The notes beneath the pieces are model-generated. The model saw only the letters and a program-made list of their open reading frames with translations, ran no database searches and was not told the DNA's origin. Position numbers and translations under genes: made by a program. From NCBI RefSeq assembly GCF_022370835.2, contig NZ_CP092365.1, positions 1,240,001 through 1,304,000 on the forward strand: a DNA stretch of 64,000 nt, read 5' to 3'. Positions 37,899 to 46,993 of the stretch are shown here, one piece after another. The stretch's first letter is position 1. The number at the start of each line of letters is the position of its first letter. The DNA is from Mycolicibacillus parakoreensis (GTDB taxonomy: Bacteria > Actinomycetota > Actinomycetes > Mycobacteriales > Mycobacteriaceae).

Positions 37899-38513
37899 TC
37901 ACCGCCACGAATAGTCCGCGCGCAGCCGAGCCGCCACCACATCGAACGCCTCCCGGTCGATGACCGCGCCTTGCCGCCGGATGCTCTCCTCGGGGACGTC
38001 GAGCACCCGGTCGATGCGCACCCAGCGCAGCTGCTCGTCGAGATCCCAACCGCCGCCGTCGATGCGCACCCAGTTCGGATCGCCGTTGCTCGGGTCGTCG
38101 CGCTGCTCGCTGCCCGACAGCATCAGCGCGAGCAGCGTGTGTCGGTCCCGCCCGACCACCAGCACCGGGCGGTCCTGGCCGCGGCTGGGGTCGTCGGCGT
38201 AGACCACCCAGGTCCAGACCACCTCACCGGTCTGGGCGCGGCCGGTCAGATCCGGGCCGTAACTCAGCCTGCGGGCCCGCTGGGCGGTCGGCACGCTGGT
38301 GTCGGTCACCGGCCGACCCGCCGGGATCTGCGGGCGCGGCTCCGCCGGCCCGCCGACGACCAGGTCGAACCCGAGTTGCAGGCCACGCTGCAGACCCTGG
38401 TGCAGCGACGGCGACTGCTGCAGGGCACGGACAACCTTGGGCGCCTCGGTGAACACCAGGTTCTCGGCGAACCGTCGCCAGAGTTGCCACTGTGTCTTCC
38501 GCGGGGAAGCCAT
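37899..38513 (-). CDS. PemK/MazF-fold protein (Rv2405-like), no antitoxin partner
   Basis: 204 residues. The C-terminal ~130 residues (from GEVVWTWVVYADDPSRGQDRP) match the PemK/MazF beta-barrel, including the basic GRDR after the second strand. The N-terminal ~75 residues are an extra helical region not found in MazF toxins. No small antitoxin gene lies upstream; the neighbours are the CBS gene (convergent) and lepA (divergent). Minus-strand TAAGCT (38526-38521) is 7 nt before ATG 38513, so it is predicted leaderless. Toxin activity should not be assumed. Confidence 0.82.
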   Translation of the reverse strand: MASPRKTQWQLWRRFAENLVFTEAPKVVRALQQSPSLHQGLQRGLQLGFDLVVGGPAEPRPQIPAGRPVTDTSVPTAQRARRLSYGPDLTGRAQTGEVVWTWVVYADDPSRGQDRPVLVVGRDRHTLLALMLSGSEQRDDPSNGDPNWVRIDGGGWDLDEQLRWVRIDRVLDVPEESIRRQGAVIDREAFDVVAARLRADYSWR

Positions 38514-38520
38514 GCTCGCC

Positions 38521-38543
38521 AGCTTAGGTCAAACCGATACGCT
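38521..38543. promoter_or_regulatory. Divergent -10 boxes: PemK-like gene and lepA
   Basis: Minus-strand TAAGCT (38526-38521) serves the PemK-like gene. Plus-strand TACGCT (38538-38543) would start lepA transcription near 38550, downstream of the GTG at 38546; this argues against that GTG being the lepA start codon. Confidence 0.55.
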
Positions 38544-38591
38544 GGGTGCCGCGCCACGGTCCTCCCGGCGCCTCGCCCACCCTTTGTGACC

Positions 38592-38605
38592 AGGAGATTC
38601 CCATC
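38592..38605 (+). promoter_or_regulatory. lepA ribosome binding site and putative AUC start codon
   Basis: AGGAG (38592-38596) is followed by 6 nt (ATTCCC) and then ATC at 38603, in frame with lepA. No ATG, GTG or TTG occurs in frame between 38546 and the P-loop region. The spacing is ideal for a Shine-Dalgarno site, so initiation on AUC is the best reading, comparable to the AUU start of infC. Confidence 0.5.
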
Positions 38606-40465
38606 AGTAGTTTCGCCGACCGGACTTTCACAGCGCCGGCGCAGATCCGGAACTTCTGCATCATCGCGCACATCGACCACGGCAAGTCGACGTTGGCCGA
38701 CCGGATGTTGCAGCTGACCGGTGTGGTCGACGAGCGGTCGATGCGGGCCCAATATCTCGACCGCATGGACATCGAGCGGGAACGGGGCATCACGATCAAG
38801 GCGCAGAACGTGCGGCTGCCCTGGACGGTCGGCGACGGGGAGAACAACGACTATGTGCTGCACCTGATCGACACCCCCGGCCACGTCGACTTCACCTATG
38901 AGGTGTCGCGGGCGCTGGAGGCCTGTGAGGGCGCGATCCTGCTGGTCGACGCCGCCCAGGGCATCGAGGCGCAGACGCTGGCCAACCTCTACCTGGCGAT
39001 GGACCGGGACCTGGAGATCATCCCGGTGCTCAACAAGATCGACCTGCCCGCCGCCGACCCGGACCGCTACGCCGCGGAACTGGCCCACATCATCGACTGC
39101 GACCCCGCCGATGTGCTGCGGGTCTCGGGCAAAACCGGGCAGGGCGTGGCCGAACTGCTCGACGTGGTGGTGACCAAGGTGCCGCCGCCGACCGGCGACG
39201 CCGACGCGCCGGCCCGGGCGATGATCTTCGACTCGGTCTATGACATCTACCGCGGCGTGGTCACCTACGTGCGGGTGGTCGACGGCAAGATCACCCCGCG
39301 GGAGAAGATCGTGATGATGTCCACCGGCGCCACCCACGAGCTGCTGGAGGTCGGGATCGTCTCCCCGGAACCCAAGGCCACCGCCGGGCTGGGCGTCGGC
39401 GAGGTCGGCTATCTGATCACCGGGGTCAAAGACGTGCGCCAGTCGAAGGTCGGTGACACCGTGACCACCGCCCGCCACGGCGCCCGCGAGGCGCTGACCG
39501 GGTACCGCGAACCCAAGCCGATGGTCTACTCCGGGCTCTACCCGGTGGACGGCTCCGACTACCCGAACCTGCGCGACGCGCTGGACAAACTGCAGCTCAA
39601 CGACGCCGCGCTGACCTATGAACCCGAGACGTCGGTGGCGTTGGGGTTCGGATTCCGCTGCGGCTTCCTGGGGCTGTTGCACATGGAGATCACCCGCGAG
39701 CGGCTGGAGCGCGAGTTCAATCTCGGCCTGATCTCCACCTCGCCCAACGTGGTCTACCGCGTGGTGCGCGAAGGCAAGGGGTCCCACATCGAGGAGCTCG
39801 TGGTGACCAACCCGTCGGACTGGCCCGAGGGCAAGATCCGCACCGTCTACGAGCCGGTGGTCAAGGTGACGATCATCGCGCCGAGTGAGTTCGTCGGCCC
39901 CATCATGGAGTTGTGCCAGTCGCGCCGCGGCGACCTCGGCGGCATGGACTACCTGTCTCCCGAGCGGGTCGAGCTGCGGTACACGTTGCCGCTGGGCGAG
40001 ATCATCTTCGATTTCTTCGACGCCCTGAAATCGCGGACCCGCGGATACGCCAGCCTCGACTACGAGGAGGCCGGTGAGCAGGAAGCCGACCTGGTCAAGG
40101 TCGACATCCTGCTGCAGGGCGAGGCCGTCGACGCGTTCAGCGCGATCGTGCACAAGGACGCGGCGTCGACCTACGGCAACAAGATGACCACCAAACTCAA
40201 GGAGTTGATCCCGCGCCAGCAGTTCGAGGTGCCGGTGCAGGCGGCGATCGGATCGAGAATCATTGCCCGCGAGAATATCCGCGCGATCCGCAAGGATGTG
40301 CTCTCCAAGTGCTACGGCGGTGACATCTCACGGAAACGCAAACTGCTGGAGAAGCAGAAAGAGGGCAAGAAGAAGATGAAGACGATCGGCCGGGTCGACG
40401 TGCCGCAGGAGGCGTTCGTCGCCGCGCTGTCGACCGACGCGCCGGTCGACAAATCCAAGAAGTAG
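38603..40465 (+). CDS. lepA: Elongation factor 4 (LepA) GTPase
   Basis: Ribosome-binding translational GTPase. From ATC 38603 it has 620 residues, close to the ~600 usual for LepA; the alternative GTG 38546 would add 19 residues. G1 is AHIDHGKST, switch [13 protein letters not shown]3 DTPGHVDF, G4 NKID. Domain II, EF-G-like domains III and V and the LepA-specific C-terminal domain ([40 protein letters not shown]) are all present. The last residues DKSKK resemble other mycobacterial LepA tails. It is single, divergent from the PemK-like gene and convergent with GH15. Confidence 0.95.
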   Translation: MSSFADRTFTAPAQIRNFCIIAHIDHGKSTLADRMLQLTGVVDERSMRAQYLDRMDIERERGITIKAQNVRLPWTVGDGENNDYVLHLIDTPGHVDFTYEVSRALEACEGAILLVDAAQGIEAQTLANLYLAMDRDLEIIPVLNKIDLPAADPDRYAAELAHIIDCDPADVLRVSGKTGQGVAELLDVVVTKVPPPTGDADAPARAMIFDSVYDIYRGVVTYVRVVDGKITPREKIVMMSTGATHELLEVGIVSPEPKATAGLGVGEVGYLITGVKDVRQSKVGDTVTTARHGAREALTGYREPKPMVYSGLYPVDGSDYPNLRDALDKLQLNDAALTYEPETSVALGFGFRCGFLGLLHMEITRERLEREFNLGLISTSPNVVYRVVREGKGSHIEELVVTNPSDWPEGKIRTVYEPVVKVTIIAPSEFVGPIMELCQSRRGDLGGMDYLSPERVELRYTLPLGEIIFDFFDALKSRTRGYASLDYEEAGEQEADLVKVDILLQGEAVDAFSAIVHKDAASTYGNKMTTKLKELIPRQQFEVPVQAAIGSRIIARENIRAIRKDVLSKCYGGDISRKRKLLEKQKEGKKKMKTIGRVDVPQEAFVAALSTDAPVDKSKK

Positions 40466-40498
40466 CCTCCGAGAAGGAGCCGCGCCGACGCCGCCGGG

Positions 40499-42487
40499 CT
40501 ACATCGGGGCGTTGGCCGGCTGGAAGTCCCCGGTGCTGTCGGACTCCTCCTCGGCGCGGATGACGTGCACCACCGCGTTGATCAGCGCCAGGTGGGTGAA
40601 CGCCTGCGGGAAGTTGCCCAGATGCCGGCCGGTGCGCGGTTCGATCTCCTCGGCGTAGAGGTGCAGCGGGCTGGCGAACGACAGCAGCCGTTCGCACAGG
40701 TGCTTGGCACGGCTGATCTCACCGATCTCCACCAGCGCCGACACCAGCCAGAACGAGCAGATCGTGAACGCGCCCTCCTCGCCGGACAACCCGTCGTCGG
40801 TCTCCTCGACCCGGTAGCGCAGCACCAGCCCGTCGACGGTGAGCTCGTCGGCGATCGCCAGCACGGTGTTGCGGACCCGCGGATCGCTCGAGGGCAGGAA
40901 CCGGGTCAACACCGCCAACAGCAGGGAGGCGTCCAAGGCGTCGTCGCCGTAGCGTTGGACGAGCACCCCGCGCTCGTCGACCCCGTGCTCGAGCACATCG
41001 GCCTTGATCTCCTCGGCGATCGCGCGCCACTGCTGCGCGTAGCTCTTCTCGCCCTGCACCTCGGCGAGCTTGGCGCCCCGGTCCAACGCCACCCAGCACA
41101 TGATCTTCGAGGAGGTGAAGTGCTGGGGCTCGCCGCGCACCTCCCAGATGCCGCGGTCGGGTTCACGCCAGTGTTTGATGGCCTCCTCGACCTGTTGTTT
41201 GAGCACCGGCCACAGCGCCTCGGGGATCTGTTCGCGCGAGCGGGCGTGCAGATACACCGAGTCGAGCATCGTGCCCCAGATGTCGTGTTGACGCTGGTTG
41301 TAGGCGCCGTTGCCGATGCGCACCGGGCGCGCGTTGTCGTATCCGGAGAGATGGTGCAGCTCGTCTTCCTCCAGGTGGCGTTCCCCGCCGACGCCGTACA
41401 TCACCTGCAGCGGATGGCGCTCGCCGTTGTTGGCCCCGGAGACGTCGGCGATGAACGCGAAGAAGTCGTCGGCCTCGCGGTCCAGGCCCAGCGTGTAGAG
41501 GCCCCACAGCGCGAACGTGGAGTCCCGGATCCAGGAGTAGCGGTAGTCCCAGTTGCGTTCCCCGTGCGGGGTCTCCGGCAGCGAGGTGGTCGAGGCGGCC
41601 AGCAGCGCCCCGGTCGGCGAGTAGGTCAGCCCCTTCAACGTCAGCGCGCTGCGCTGCAGGTACGAGCGCCACGGGTGGTCGGGGAAATCGCCGATGTTGA
41701 TCCACTGCCGCCAACACTCGGTGGTGTTCCACAGCTTCTCGGCGGCCTCCTCGTAGGTCTGCGGAGCCGGATGCTTGCTCCAACTCAGCGCCACGAAGAC
41801 GTTGTCGCCCTCCTTGAGCCGGGTGCGGGCGCGCGCCTCCCGGCCTTCCAGGCCGATGCGCAGGTTGGTGGTCAGTCGCAGCATCGGGTGGGCGTCGGGA
41901 TTGGTCTTGGCCCGGGCCACCGCCTCGCCGTAGGCGCTGGCCGAATACTCCCAGCACGCCCCGATGCGGTGGTAGTCGAAGGCCGGTTCGCAGCTCATCA
42001 TCAACTCGACCGTGCCGCTGACGCAGCGCACGCTGCGCAACAGGATGTGTTCGGCGTCCCAGTCCATCGGGGTGCGCCGGTGGGTGCGCGACCGGGTCTC
42101 GATGTCGTGCCACGGCCCCATCACCAACGCGTCGCGCACGATCAGCCAGCCGGTGTGGGTCTGCCACGTGGTCTCCAGGATGAGGCTGCCGGGAAGGTAG
42201 CGCCGCGCCGACGGCACCGACACCCCGTAGGGGCCGATCCGGAAATGCCCGGCGCTGCGATCGAGCATCGCGCCGAACACGCTGGGGGAGTCCGGACGGG
42301 GCACACACAGCCACTCCACCGACCCGGCCGCCGAGATCAGGCAGGTCGTCTCGCAGTCGGACAGGAATGCGTAATCGGCGATCGGGGGAAACGGGTTGCG
42401 CAGCCCGGCGCCGGCGTAGGGAACCGGCTCGGTGACCGTGTGCGGCGCGGGCGGGGCGTCGTCGGCAGGCTGAACGTGGGTGACCAT
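40499..42487 (-). CDS. Glycoside hydrolase family 15 protein, trehalase-like
   Basis: 662 residues. The N-terminal beta-sandwich domain (~40-280) begins with IADYAFLSDCETTCLISAAG, and the C-terminal (alpha/alpha)6 barrel includes GERNWDYRYSWIRDSTFAL, the catalytic-acid region of GH15. It is the homologue of Rv2402, whose relatives are reported as mycobacterial GH15 trehalases that hydrolyse trehalose to glucose. No signal peptide is present, so it should act in the cytoplasm. ATG 42487 is chosen because upstream in-frame sequence is antisense-like. Confidence 0.9.
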   Translation of the reverse strand: MVTHVQPADDAPPAPHTVTEPVPYAGAGLRNPFPPIADYAFLSDCETTCLISAAGSVEWLCVPRPDSPSVFGAMLDRSAGHFRIGPYGVSVPSARRYLPGSLILETTWQTHTGWLIVRDALVMGPWHDIETRSRTHRRTPMDWDAEHILLRSVRCVSGTVELMMSCEPAFDYHRIGACWEYSASAYGEAVARAKTNPDAHPMLRLTTNLRIGLEGREARARTRLKEGDNVFVALSWSKHPAPQTYEEAAEKLWNTTECWRQWINIGDFPDHPWRSYLQRSALTLKGLTYSPTGALLAASTTSLPETPHGERNWDYRYSWIRDSTFALWGLYTLGLDREADDFFAFIADVSGANNGERHPLQVMYGVGGERHLEEDELHHLSGYDNARPVRIGNGAYNQRQHDIWGTMLDSVYLHARSREQIPEALWPVLKQQVEEAIKHWREPDRGIWEVRGEPQHFTSSKIMCWVALDRGAKLAEVQGEKSYAQQWRAIAEEIKADVLEHGVDERGVLVQRYGDDALDASLLLAVLTRFLPSSDPRVRNTVLAIADELTVDGLVLRYRVEETDDGLSGEEGAFTICSFWLVSALVEIGEISRAKHLCERLLSFASPLHLYAEEIEPRTGRHLGNFPQAFTHLALINAVVHVIRAEEESDSTGDFQPANAPM

Positions 42488-42601
42488 GCCGCCATCATCA
42501 TCTGTGCCCCGGCTCCGCGTCCACCCGTTGACCGAGCCGGCGGTCAGCCGATATCCACTCGAGACCGCGGGTGTGCGCCGCAGCACCCCCGCACCGGTGC
42601 T

Positions 42602-42607
42602 TAGGGT
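42602..42607 (+). promoter_or_regulatory. -10 box of the small membrane protein pair, leaderless
   Basis: TAGGGT is followed by 6 nt and GTG 42614. No ribosome binding site is visible, consistent with a leaderless transcript. Confidence 0.5.
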
Positions 42608-42613
42608 GGGGGT

Positions 42614-42814
42614 GTGGACGGCTTGCTCAATTGGTGGGACGGCGTGGAGCTGTGGCTGTCCGGGTTGGGTTTCGCGCTGCAGACCGTGCTGGTGATGCCG
42701 GTCGTCCTGCTGGTGTCCTACGGGCTGGCGGTGGTGCTCGACGGTGTATTGGGCAACGGGATCAGGCTGATGCACCGCGACCGGCGCACCGACGAGACGC
42801 ACACGCCGTCATGA
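42614..42814 (+). CDS. Small membrane protein, Rv2401A-like
   Basis: 66 residues with one long hydrophobic segment (~18-46, GFALQTVLVMPVVLLVSYGL) and a charged C-terminal tail RLMHRDRRTDETHTPS. Position between the GH15 gene and the sulfate operon matches Rv2401A. It is predicted leaderless from TAGGGT at 42602. Its stop overlaps the start of a 28-residue ORF by ATGA. The function is unknown. Confidence 0.75.
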   Translation: MDGLLNWWDGVELWLSGLGFALQTVLVMPVVLLVSYGLAVVLDGVLGNGIRLMHRDRRTDETHTPS

Positions 42815-42897
42815 AACCGATGCCGCGGTCGCGGGTGACGTTGATCCTGGTGATTCTGATCCTGTTGGTGATCGGCACCTGGCTGCTGGCCCGCTGA
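42811..42897 (+). CDS. 28-residue single-pass membrane microprotein, coupled to the upstream gene
   Basis: ATG 42811 overlaps the stop of the preceding gene (ATGA). The product is a short basic N-terminus (MKPMPRSR) followed by one hydrophobic helix VTLILVILILLVIGTWLLAR. Overlap coupling, a basic-then-hydrophobic topology and near-absence of any other frame make it plausible as a real microprotein. It may partner the 66-residue membrane protein. It is too short for most gene callers. Confidence 0.5.
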   Translation: MKPMPRSRVTLILVILILLVIGTWLLAR

Positions 42898-42929
42898 CGC
42901 GGCCGGACAACGCCCCAGCCCGATTCTGT

Positions 42930-43156
42930 TAGGCTTCCCGCCATGGACGCAGCGTCTGGCCTTGCACCGTGGCCCGTGGCGGCGCCGGCGGCCCCCGCGC
43001 GCTGTGTCGTCACCGCCGTGGACTGTTGTCGCTGACCGACAGCCCCGTTCGCGGTCTGATGTTCTCGGTCCGGCCCGCCCCGTTCTGATCCCGCGCCGTC
43101 GTCCGAGTCACCACAGCCGCGTGTCTCCGCTCCGAAGCCACCCGGAAAGGCCCTCG
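42930..43156 (+). promoter_or_regulatory. subI-cysTWA leader with leaderless sORF attenuator
   Basis: The 259-bp gap before subI begins with a -10 box TAGGCT (42930-42935), 7 nt from ATG 42943 of a Cys-ending sORF. The subI ribosome binding site (GGAAAGG, 43144-43150) lies 109-115 nt after the sORF stop. GGCCTT inside the sORF (42958-42963) is complementary to AAGGCC (43147-43152) overlapping that site, one possible masking interaction. Confidence 0.65.
42943..43035 (+). CDS. Leaderless polycysteine sORF, cysteine-responsive attenuator of the sulfate uptake operon
   Basis: 30 codons from ATG 42943 to TGA 43033. The peptide is MDAASGLAPWPVAAPAAPAR followed by CVVTAVDCCR: Cys at 21, 28 and 29, the last pair immediately before the final codon. 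Leaderless sORFs with terminal cysteine clusters upstream of sulfur genes have been described in mycobacteria as cysteine-responsive attenuators: when Cys-tRNA is scarce, ribosomes stall and the downstream gene is expressed. Position, start geometry and Cys placement here fit that model; the masking structure is inferred. Confidence 0.8.
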   Translation: MDAASGLAPWPVAAPAAPARCVVTAVDCCR

Positions 43157-44170
43157 ATGTTCGCGTCCCGGATCACCGCACTCGCCCTCACCGGCGCCTT
43201 GCTCGCGGCCTGCGGCGGCGGACCCAGCGACGAGGTGGGCGCCACCTCCCGCAGTGACGCCGAGACCGGGATCACCCTGGTCACCTACGCGGTGACCGAA
43301 CCCGGCTGGAGCAAGGTGATCCCGGCGTTCCACGATTCGGAGGCCGGAGAGGGCATCGAGGTGACCGCCTCCTATGGGGCCTCAGCCGACCAGTCGCGCG
43401 GCGTCGCCGACGGCAAGCCCGCCGACGTGGTGAACTTCTCGGTGCAGCCCGACATCACCCGACTGGTTGATGCGGGGAAGGTCTCGTCGTCCTGGAACGC
43501 CGACGTCACCAAGGGCATCCCGTTCGGGTCGGTGGTGACCCTGGTGGTGCGCAAGGGCAATCCGCTGAACATCCACGACTGGGACGACCTGTTGCGCCCC
43601 GGCCTGGAGGTCATCACCCCCAACCCGTTGAGTTCGGGTTCGGCCAAATGGAACCTGTTGGCCCCCTACGCCGCCAAAAGTGACGGCGGCAAAAACCCGC
43701 AGGCCGGACTGGATTTCATCGCCAGGTTGGTCAACGACCACGTCCGCTTGCGGCCCGGGTCCGGCCGTGAGGCCACCGACGTGTTCACCCAGGGTTCCGG
43801 CGACGTCCTGATCAGCTACGAGAATGAGGCGATCGCCGCCGAGCAGCAGGGTAAGGACGTCGAGCACGTGCTGCCCGCGCGGACCTTCCGGATCGACAAC
43901 CCGGTCGCGGTGATCACCACCAGCCGGCATCTGGACGCGGCCACCGCGTTCAAGAACTTCCTGTACCTGCCGAAGACCCAGCGACTGTGGGCACGAGCCG
44001 GGTTCCGGCCGGTGGATCCGGCGGTGCGCGCCGATTTCGCCGCGACGTTCCCGACGCCGAGCACCCTGTACACCATCGACGACCTCGGCGGATGGGAGAG
44101 CGTCGACCCGCAGCTGTTCACCAAGACCACCGGCGCGATCACCCAGATCTACCTGGAGGCCACCGGATGA
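43157..44170 (+). CDS. subI: Sulfate-binding lipoprotein of the ABC importer
   Basis: 337 residues. A signal peptide ends in the lipobox LLAAC with Cys19 as the lipidated residue, so the protein is anchored outside the membrane. The mature domain is a type II periplasmic binding protein of the sulfate/thiosulfate family (VTYAVTEPGWSKVIPAF; DVVNFSVQPDITRLVDAG; NPLSSGSAKWNLLAPYAA). ATG 43157 has GGAAAGG 6 nt upstream. The stop overlaps cysT by ATGA, so the importer operon is coupled throughout. Homologous to Rv2400c. Confidence 0.95.
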   Translation: MFASRITALALTGALLAACGGGPSDEVGATSRSDAETGITLVTYAVTEPGWSKVIPAFHDSEAGEGIEVTASYGASADQSRGVADGKPADVVNFSVQPDITRLVDAGKVSSSWNADVTKGIPFGSVVTLVVRKGNPLNIHDWDDLLRPGLEVITPNPLSSGSAKWNLLAPYAAKSDGGKNPQAGLDFIARLVNDHVRLRPGSGREATDVFTQGSGDVLISYENEAIAAEQQGKDVEHVLPARTFRIDNPVAVITTSRHLDAATAFKNFLYLPKTQRLWARAGFRPVDPAVRADFAATFPTPSTLYTIDDLGGWESVDPQLFTKTTGAITQIYLEATG

Positions 44171-45027
44171 GCGTCCCGGCGGCACGCGTGGCGGACACGC
44201 CGGCGCCCCGTGCGCCGCGGGGTCTGTCCGATCGTCGCCGCGCCGGAACCGGGTTGCGCGTCGGGATGGCCACCGGGTGGCTCTCGGTGATCGTGCTGCT
44301 GCCGTTGGCGGCGATCGTCTGGCAGGCCGGCGGCGCCGGCCCGCACAGTTTCATCGCCGCCGTCACCTCGCACGCCGCGGTGGAGTCCTTTCGGGTGACC
44401 GTGACCCTGGCGGTGGCGGTCACCGTGCTCAACGTGGTGTTCGGGCTGCTCATCGCGTGGGTGCTGGTGCGCGACGAGTTCGTCGGTAAACGACTGGTCG
44501 AGGCGATCATCGATCTGCCGTTCGCGCTGCCCACCATCGTCGCGAGCCTGGTGATGCTGGCGTTGTACGGCCCGCAGAGCCCGGTCGGTCTGCATCTGCA
44601 ACACACCGGATGGGGGGTCGCGCTGGCGCTGGCTTTCGTCACCTGCCCGTTCGTGGTGCGCACCGTCCAGCCGGTGCTGTTGGAGGTCGACCACGAGGCC
44701 GAGGAGGCGGCGGCGTCGCTGGGGGCGACCAACCTCACCGTGTTCCGTCGCGTGGTGCTGCCGTCGCTGGTTCCCGCGCTGTTCACCGGTGCGGGCCTGG
44801 CGTTTTCCCGGGCGATCGGCGAGTTCGGGTCGGTGGTGCTGATCGGCGGTGCGGTGCCGGGCGAGACCGAGGTGTCCTCGCAGTGGATCCGGACCTTGAT
44901 CGAAAACGATGATCGCGCCGGTGCGGCAGCGATCTCCATCGTGCTGCTCGCGATCTCGTTCACGGTGCTGGTGGTGCTACGCCTGGTCGGCACCCGGGTC
45001 GCCAAACTCGAGGAGCAGCAGCGGTGA
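44167..45027 (+). CDS. cysT: Sulfate ABC transporter permease CysT
   Basis: 286-residue inner-membrane permease with about six helices after a cytoplasmic N-terminus. The ABC-coupling EAA motif is [21 protein letters not shown], read across 44700-44762. [17 protein letters not shown] is typical of CysT/CysU. ATG 44167 overlaps the subI stop; the longer upstream frame lies inside subI and is rejected. It pairs with CysW to form the channel. Confidence 0.95.
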   Translation: MSVPAARVADTPAPRAPRGLSDRRRAGTGLRVGMATGWLSVIVLLPLAAIVWQAGGAGPHSFIAAVTSHAAVESFRVTVTLAVAVTVLNVVFGLLIAWVLVRDEFVGKRLVEAIIDLPFALPTIVASLVMLALYGPQSPVGLHLQHTGWGVALALAFVTCPFVVRTVQPVLLEVDHEAEEAAASLGATNLTVFRRVVLPSLVPALFTGAGLAFSRAIGEFGSVVLIGGAVPGETEVSSQWIRTLIENDDRAGAAAISIVLLAISFTVLVVLRLVGTRVAKLEEQQR

Positions 45028-45836
45028 GCCCCTCGCTTCCGGTGCGGCGGCTGCTGCGCTTGCTGGCCCTGGGCTATGTGGCGGTGCTGTTGGTCGTGCC
45101 GGTCGGGTTGATCCTGTGGCGGACCTTCGCCCCGGGGCTTTCTCAGTTCATCGCCTACATCAGCACACCGGCGGCCATCGCCGCACTGGATTTGTCCCTG
45201 CTGGTCGTCGCGATCGTGGTGCCGCTGAACGTGCTGTTCGGGGTGCCGACAGCACTGGTCTTGGCCCGCAACCGGTTTCGGGGAAAGGGACTATTGCAGG
45301 CACTGATCGACCTGCCGTTCGCGGTGTCGCCGGTCATCGTGGGTGTGGCGCTGATCGTCTTGTGGGGTTCGGCCGGCGCACTCGGCTTCGTCGAGAACAA
45401 CCTCGGGTTCAAGATCATCTTCGGTCTGCCCGGGATCGTGTTGGCCAGCATCTTCGTCACCTGCCCGTTCGTGGTGCGGGAGGTCGAACCGGTGCTCCGC
45501 GAACTCGGCACCGACCAGGAGGAGGCCGCCGCCACGTTGGGGGCCACCTCGTGGCAGACGTTCTGGCGCATCACGCTGCCCTCGATCCGGTGGGGACTGA
45601 CCTACGGCATCGTGTTGACGGTGGCGCGCACGCTCGGGGAGTACGGGGCGGTGTTGATGGTGTCATCGAACCTTCCCGGAACGTCACAGACGCTGACGCT
45701 GTTGGTCTCCGATCGCTACAGCCGCGGCGAGGAGTACGGCGCCTACGCGCTGTCGACGTTGCTGATGGCGGTGGCGGTGCTGGTGCTCGTCGCCCAGGTC
45801 GTGCTCGATGCCCGGCGGACGCGGACGACCCAATGA
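45024..45836 (+). CDS. cysW: Sulfate ABC transporter permease CysW
   Basis: 270-residue permease, about six helices. The coupling loop is [21 protein letters not shown] (45522-45584) and the CysW-type [19 protein letters not shown] follows. GTG 45024 overlaps the cysT stop by 4 nt. Heterodimer with CysT. Confidence 0.95.
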   Translation: MSPSLPVRRLLRLLALGYVAVLLVVPVGLILWRTFAPGLSQFIAYISTPAAIAALDLSLLVVAIVVPLNVLFGVPTALVLARNRFRGKGLLQALIDLPFAVSPVIVGVALIVLWGSAGALGFVENNLGFKIIFGLPGIVLASIFVTCPFVVREVEPVLRELGTDQEEAAATLGATSWQTFWRITLPSIRWGLTYGIVLTVARTLGEYGAVLMVSSNLPGTSQTLTLLVSDRYSRGEEYGAYALSTLLMAVAVLVLVAQVVLDARRTRTTQ

Positions 45837-45859
45837 CCGAGGAACGAAAGGAGGCGGCG

Positions 45860-46867
45860 GTGGACGCGGCGATCACCGTGCGCGGTGCCAGCAAACGTTA
45901 CGGCGATTTCGTCGCCCTCGACAACGTCGATTTCACCGTGCCGGCGGGCTCGCTGACCGCGTTGCTGGGTCCGAGTGGATCGGGCAAGTCGACGCTGCTG
46001 CGGGCGATCGCCGGACTCGATCACCCCGACAGCGGCACGATCACCATCCACGGCCGTGAGGTCACCGGGGTGGCGCCGCAGCAGCGGGGGATCGGGTTCG
46101 TGTTCCAGCACTACGCGGCGTTCAAACACATGACGGTGCGTGACAACGTGGCGTTCGGCCTGAAGATCCGGCACCGTCCCAAGGCCGAGATCGCCTCCAA
46201 AGTCGATAACCTGCTGGAGGTGGTGGGGCTCAGTGGGTTTCAGACCCGCTATCCCAACCAACTCTCCGGCGGGCAACGCCAGCGTATGGCGCTGGCCCGC
46301 GCGCTCGCGGTGGATCCGCAGGTGTTGCTGCTCGACGAGCCGTTCGGTGCACTCGACGCCAAGGTTCGCGACGATCTGCGGGTCTGGCTGCGCCGCCTCC
46401 ACGACGAAACCCACGTCACCACGGTGCTGGTCACCCACGACCAGGCGGAGGCGTTGGACGTGGCGGGCCGCATCGCGGTGCTCAACAACGGACGTATCGA
46501 ACAGATCGGTACTCCTGACGAGGTGTACGACCAGCCCGCGAACGCGTTCGTGATGTCGTTTCTGGGGCCGGTGTCGTCGCTGAACGGCACCCTGGTGCGC
46601 CCGCACGACATCCGGGTCGGCCGCAGCCCGGAGATGGCGGTCACCGACGGCGATGCCACCGCCGCGGCCGCGGTGCTGCGCGCCACGGTGAACCGGGTGG
46701 TCATGCTCGGGTTCGAGGTGCGGGTGGAGTTGACCAACGCGGCGACCGGGCACGCGTTCACCGCCCAGATCACCCGCGGTGACGCCGAGGCGCTGCAATT
46801 GGTCGCCGGCGACACCGTCTACGTGCGGGCCACCCAGGTGTCGACGCTGGCCGCCGGCGCTCGTTGA
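45860..46867 (+). CDS. cysA: Sulfate ABC transporter ATP-binding protein
   Basis: 335 residues from GTG 45860. Walker A is GPSGSGKST, the Q-loop VFQHYAAF, the ABC signature [15 protein letters not shown], Walker [13 protein letters not shown] and the switch His in [12 protein letters not shown]-terminal regulatory beta domain (~245-330) is of the type that can sense substrate. GTG 45860 has a strong AAAGGAGG site 5 nt upstream and gives the CysA1-like N-terminus; ATG 45833, overlapping the cysW stop, is the alternative and would add 9 residues. Energises sulfate import. Confidence 0.95.
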   Translation: MDAAITVRGASKRYGDFVALDNVDFTVPAGSLTALLGPSGSGKSTLLRAIAGLDHPDSGTITIHGREVTGVAPQQRGIGFVFQHYAAFKHMTVRDNVAFGLKIRHRPKAEIASKVDNLLEVVGLSGFQTRYPNQLSGGQRQRMALARALAVDPQVLLLDEPFGALDAKVRDDLRVWLRRLHDETHVTTVLVTHDQAEALDVAGRIAVLNNGRIEQIGTPDEVYDQPANAFVMSFLGPVSSLNGTLVRPHDIRVGRSPEMAVTDGDATAAAAVLRATVNRVVMLGFEVRVELTNAATGHAFTAQITRGDAEALQLVAGDTVYVRATQVSTLAAGAR

Positions 46868-46934
46868 CCCGGGCCGGCGCCGGGGTGGGCCTGCGTCGGG
46901 GTCGCCCACGGTGCCGCTTGCGCCGGCGCGTTCA

Positions 46935-46993
46935 CCCAGCCGCACGTTTGCGTGCGTTCGGGCGACCAAACCGCACCGAAACGTGCGGCTGGG
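46935..46993. terminator. Bidirectional terminator between the two sulfur operons
   Basis: A perfect 15-bp inverted repeat: CCCAGCCGCACGTTT (46935-46949) and AAACGTGCGGCTGGG (46979-46993), loop 29 nt. A competing small hairpin CGCACG-TTTG-CGTGCG lies at 46941-46956. It sits between the convergent cysA and che1 stops; no U-tract follows, which is common for mycobacterial terminators. Confidence 0.65.

Noticed and set aside
37899..38513. A type II toxin-antitoxin module
   Set aside because: No antitoxin gene is adjacent and the protein has a large N-terminal extension; the fold alone does not show a toxin.
38306..40153. 615-codon minus-strand frame opposite lepA
   Set aside because: Antisense shadow of lepA with His/Arg/Gly/Val-rich low-information sequence.
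40565..42604. 679-codon plus-strand frame opposite the GH15 gene
   Set aside because: Antisense shadow; the GH15 frame on the minus strand has conserved catalytic text.
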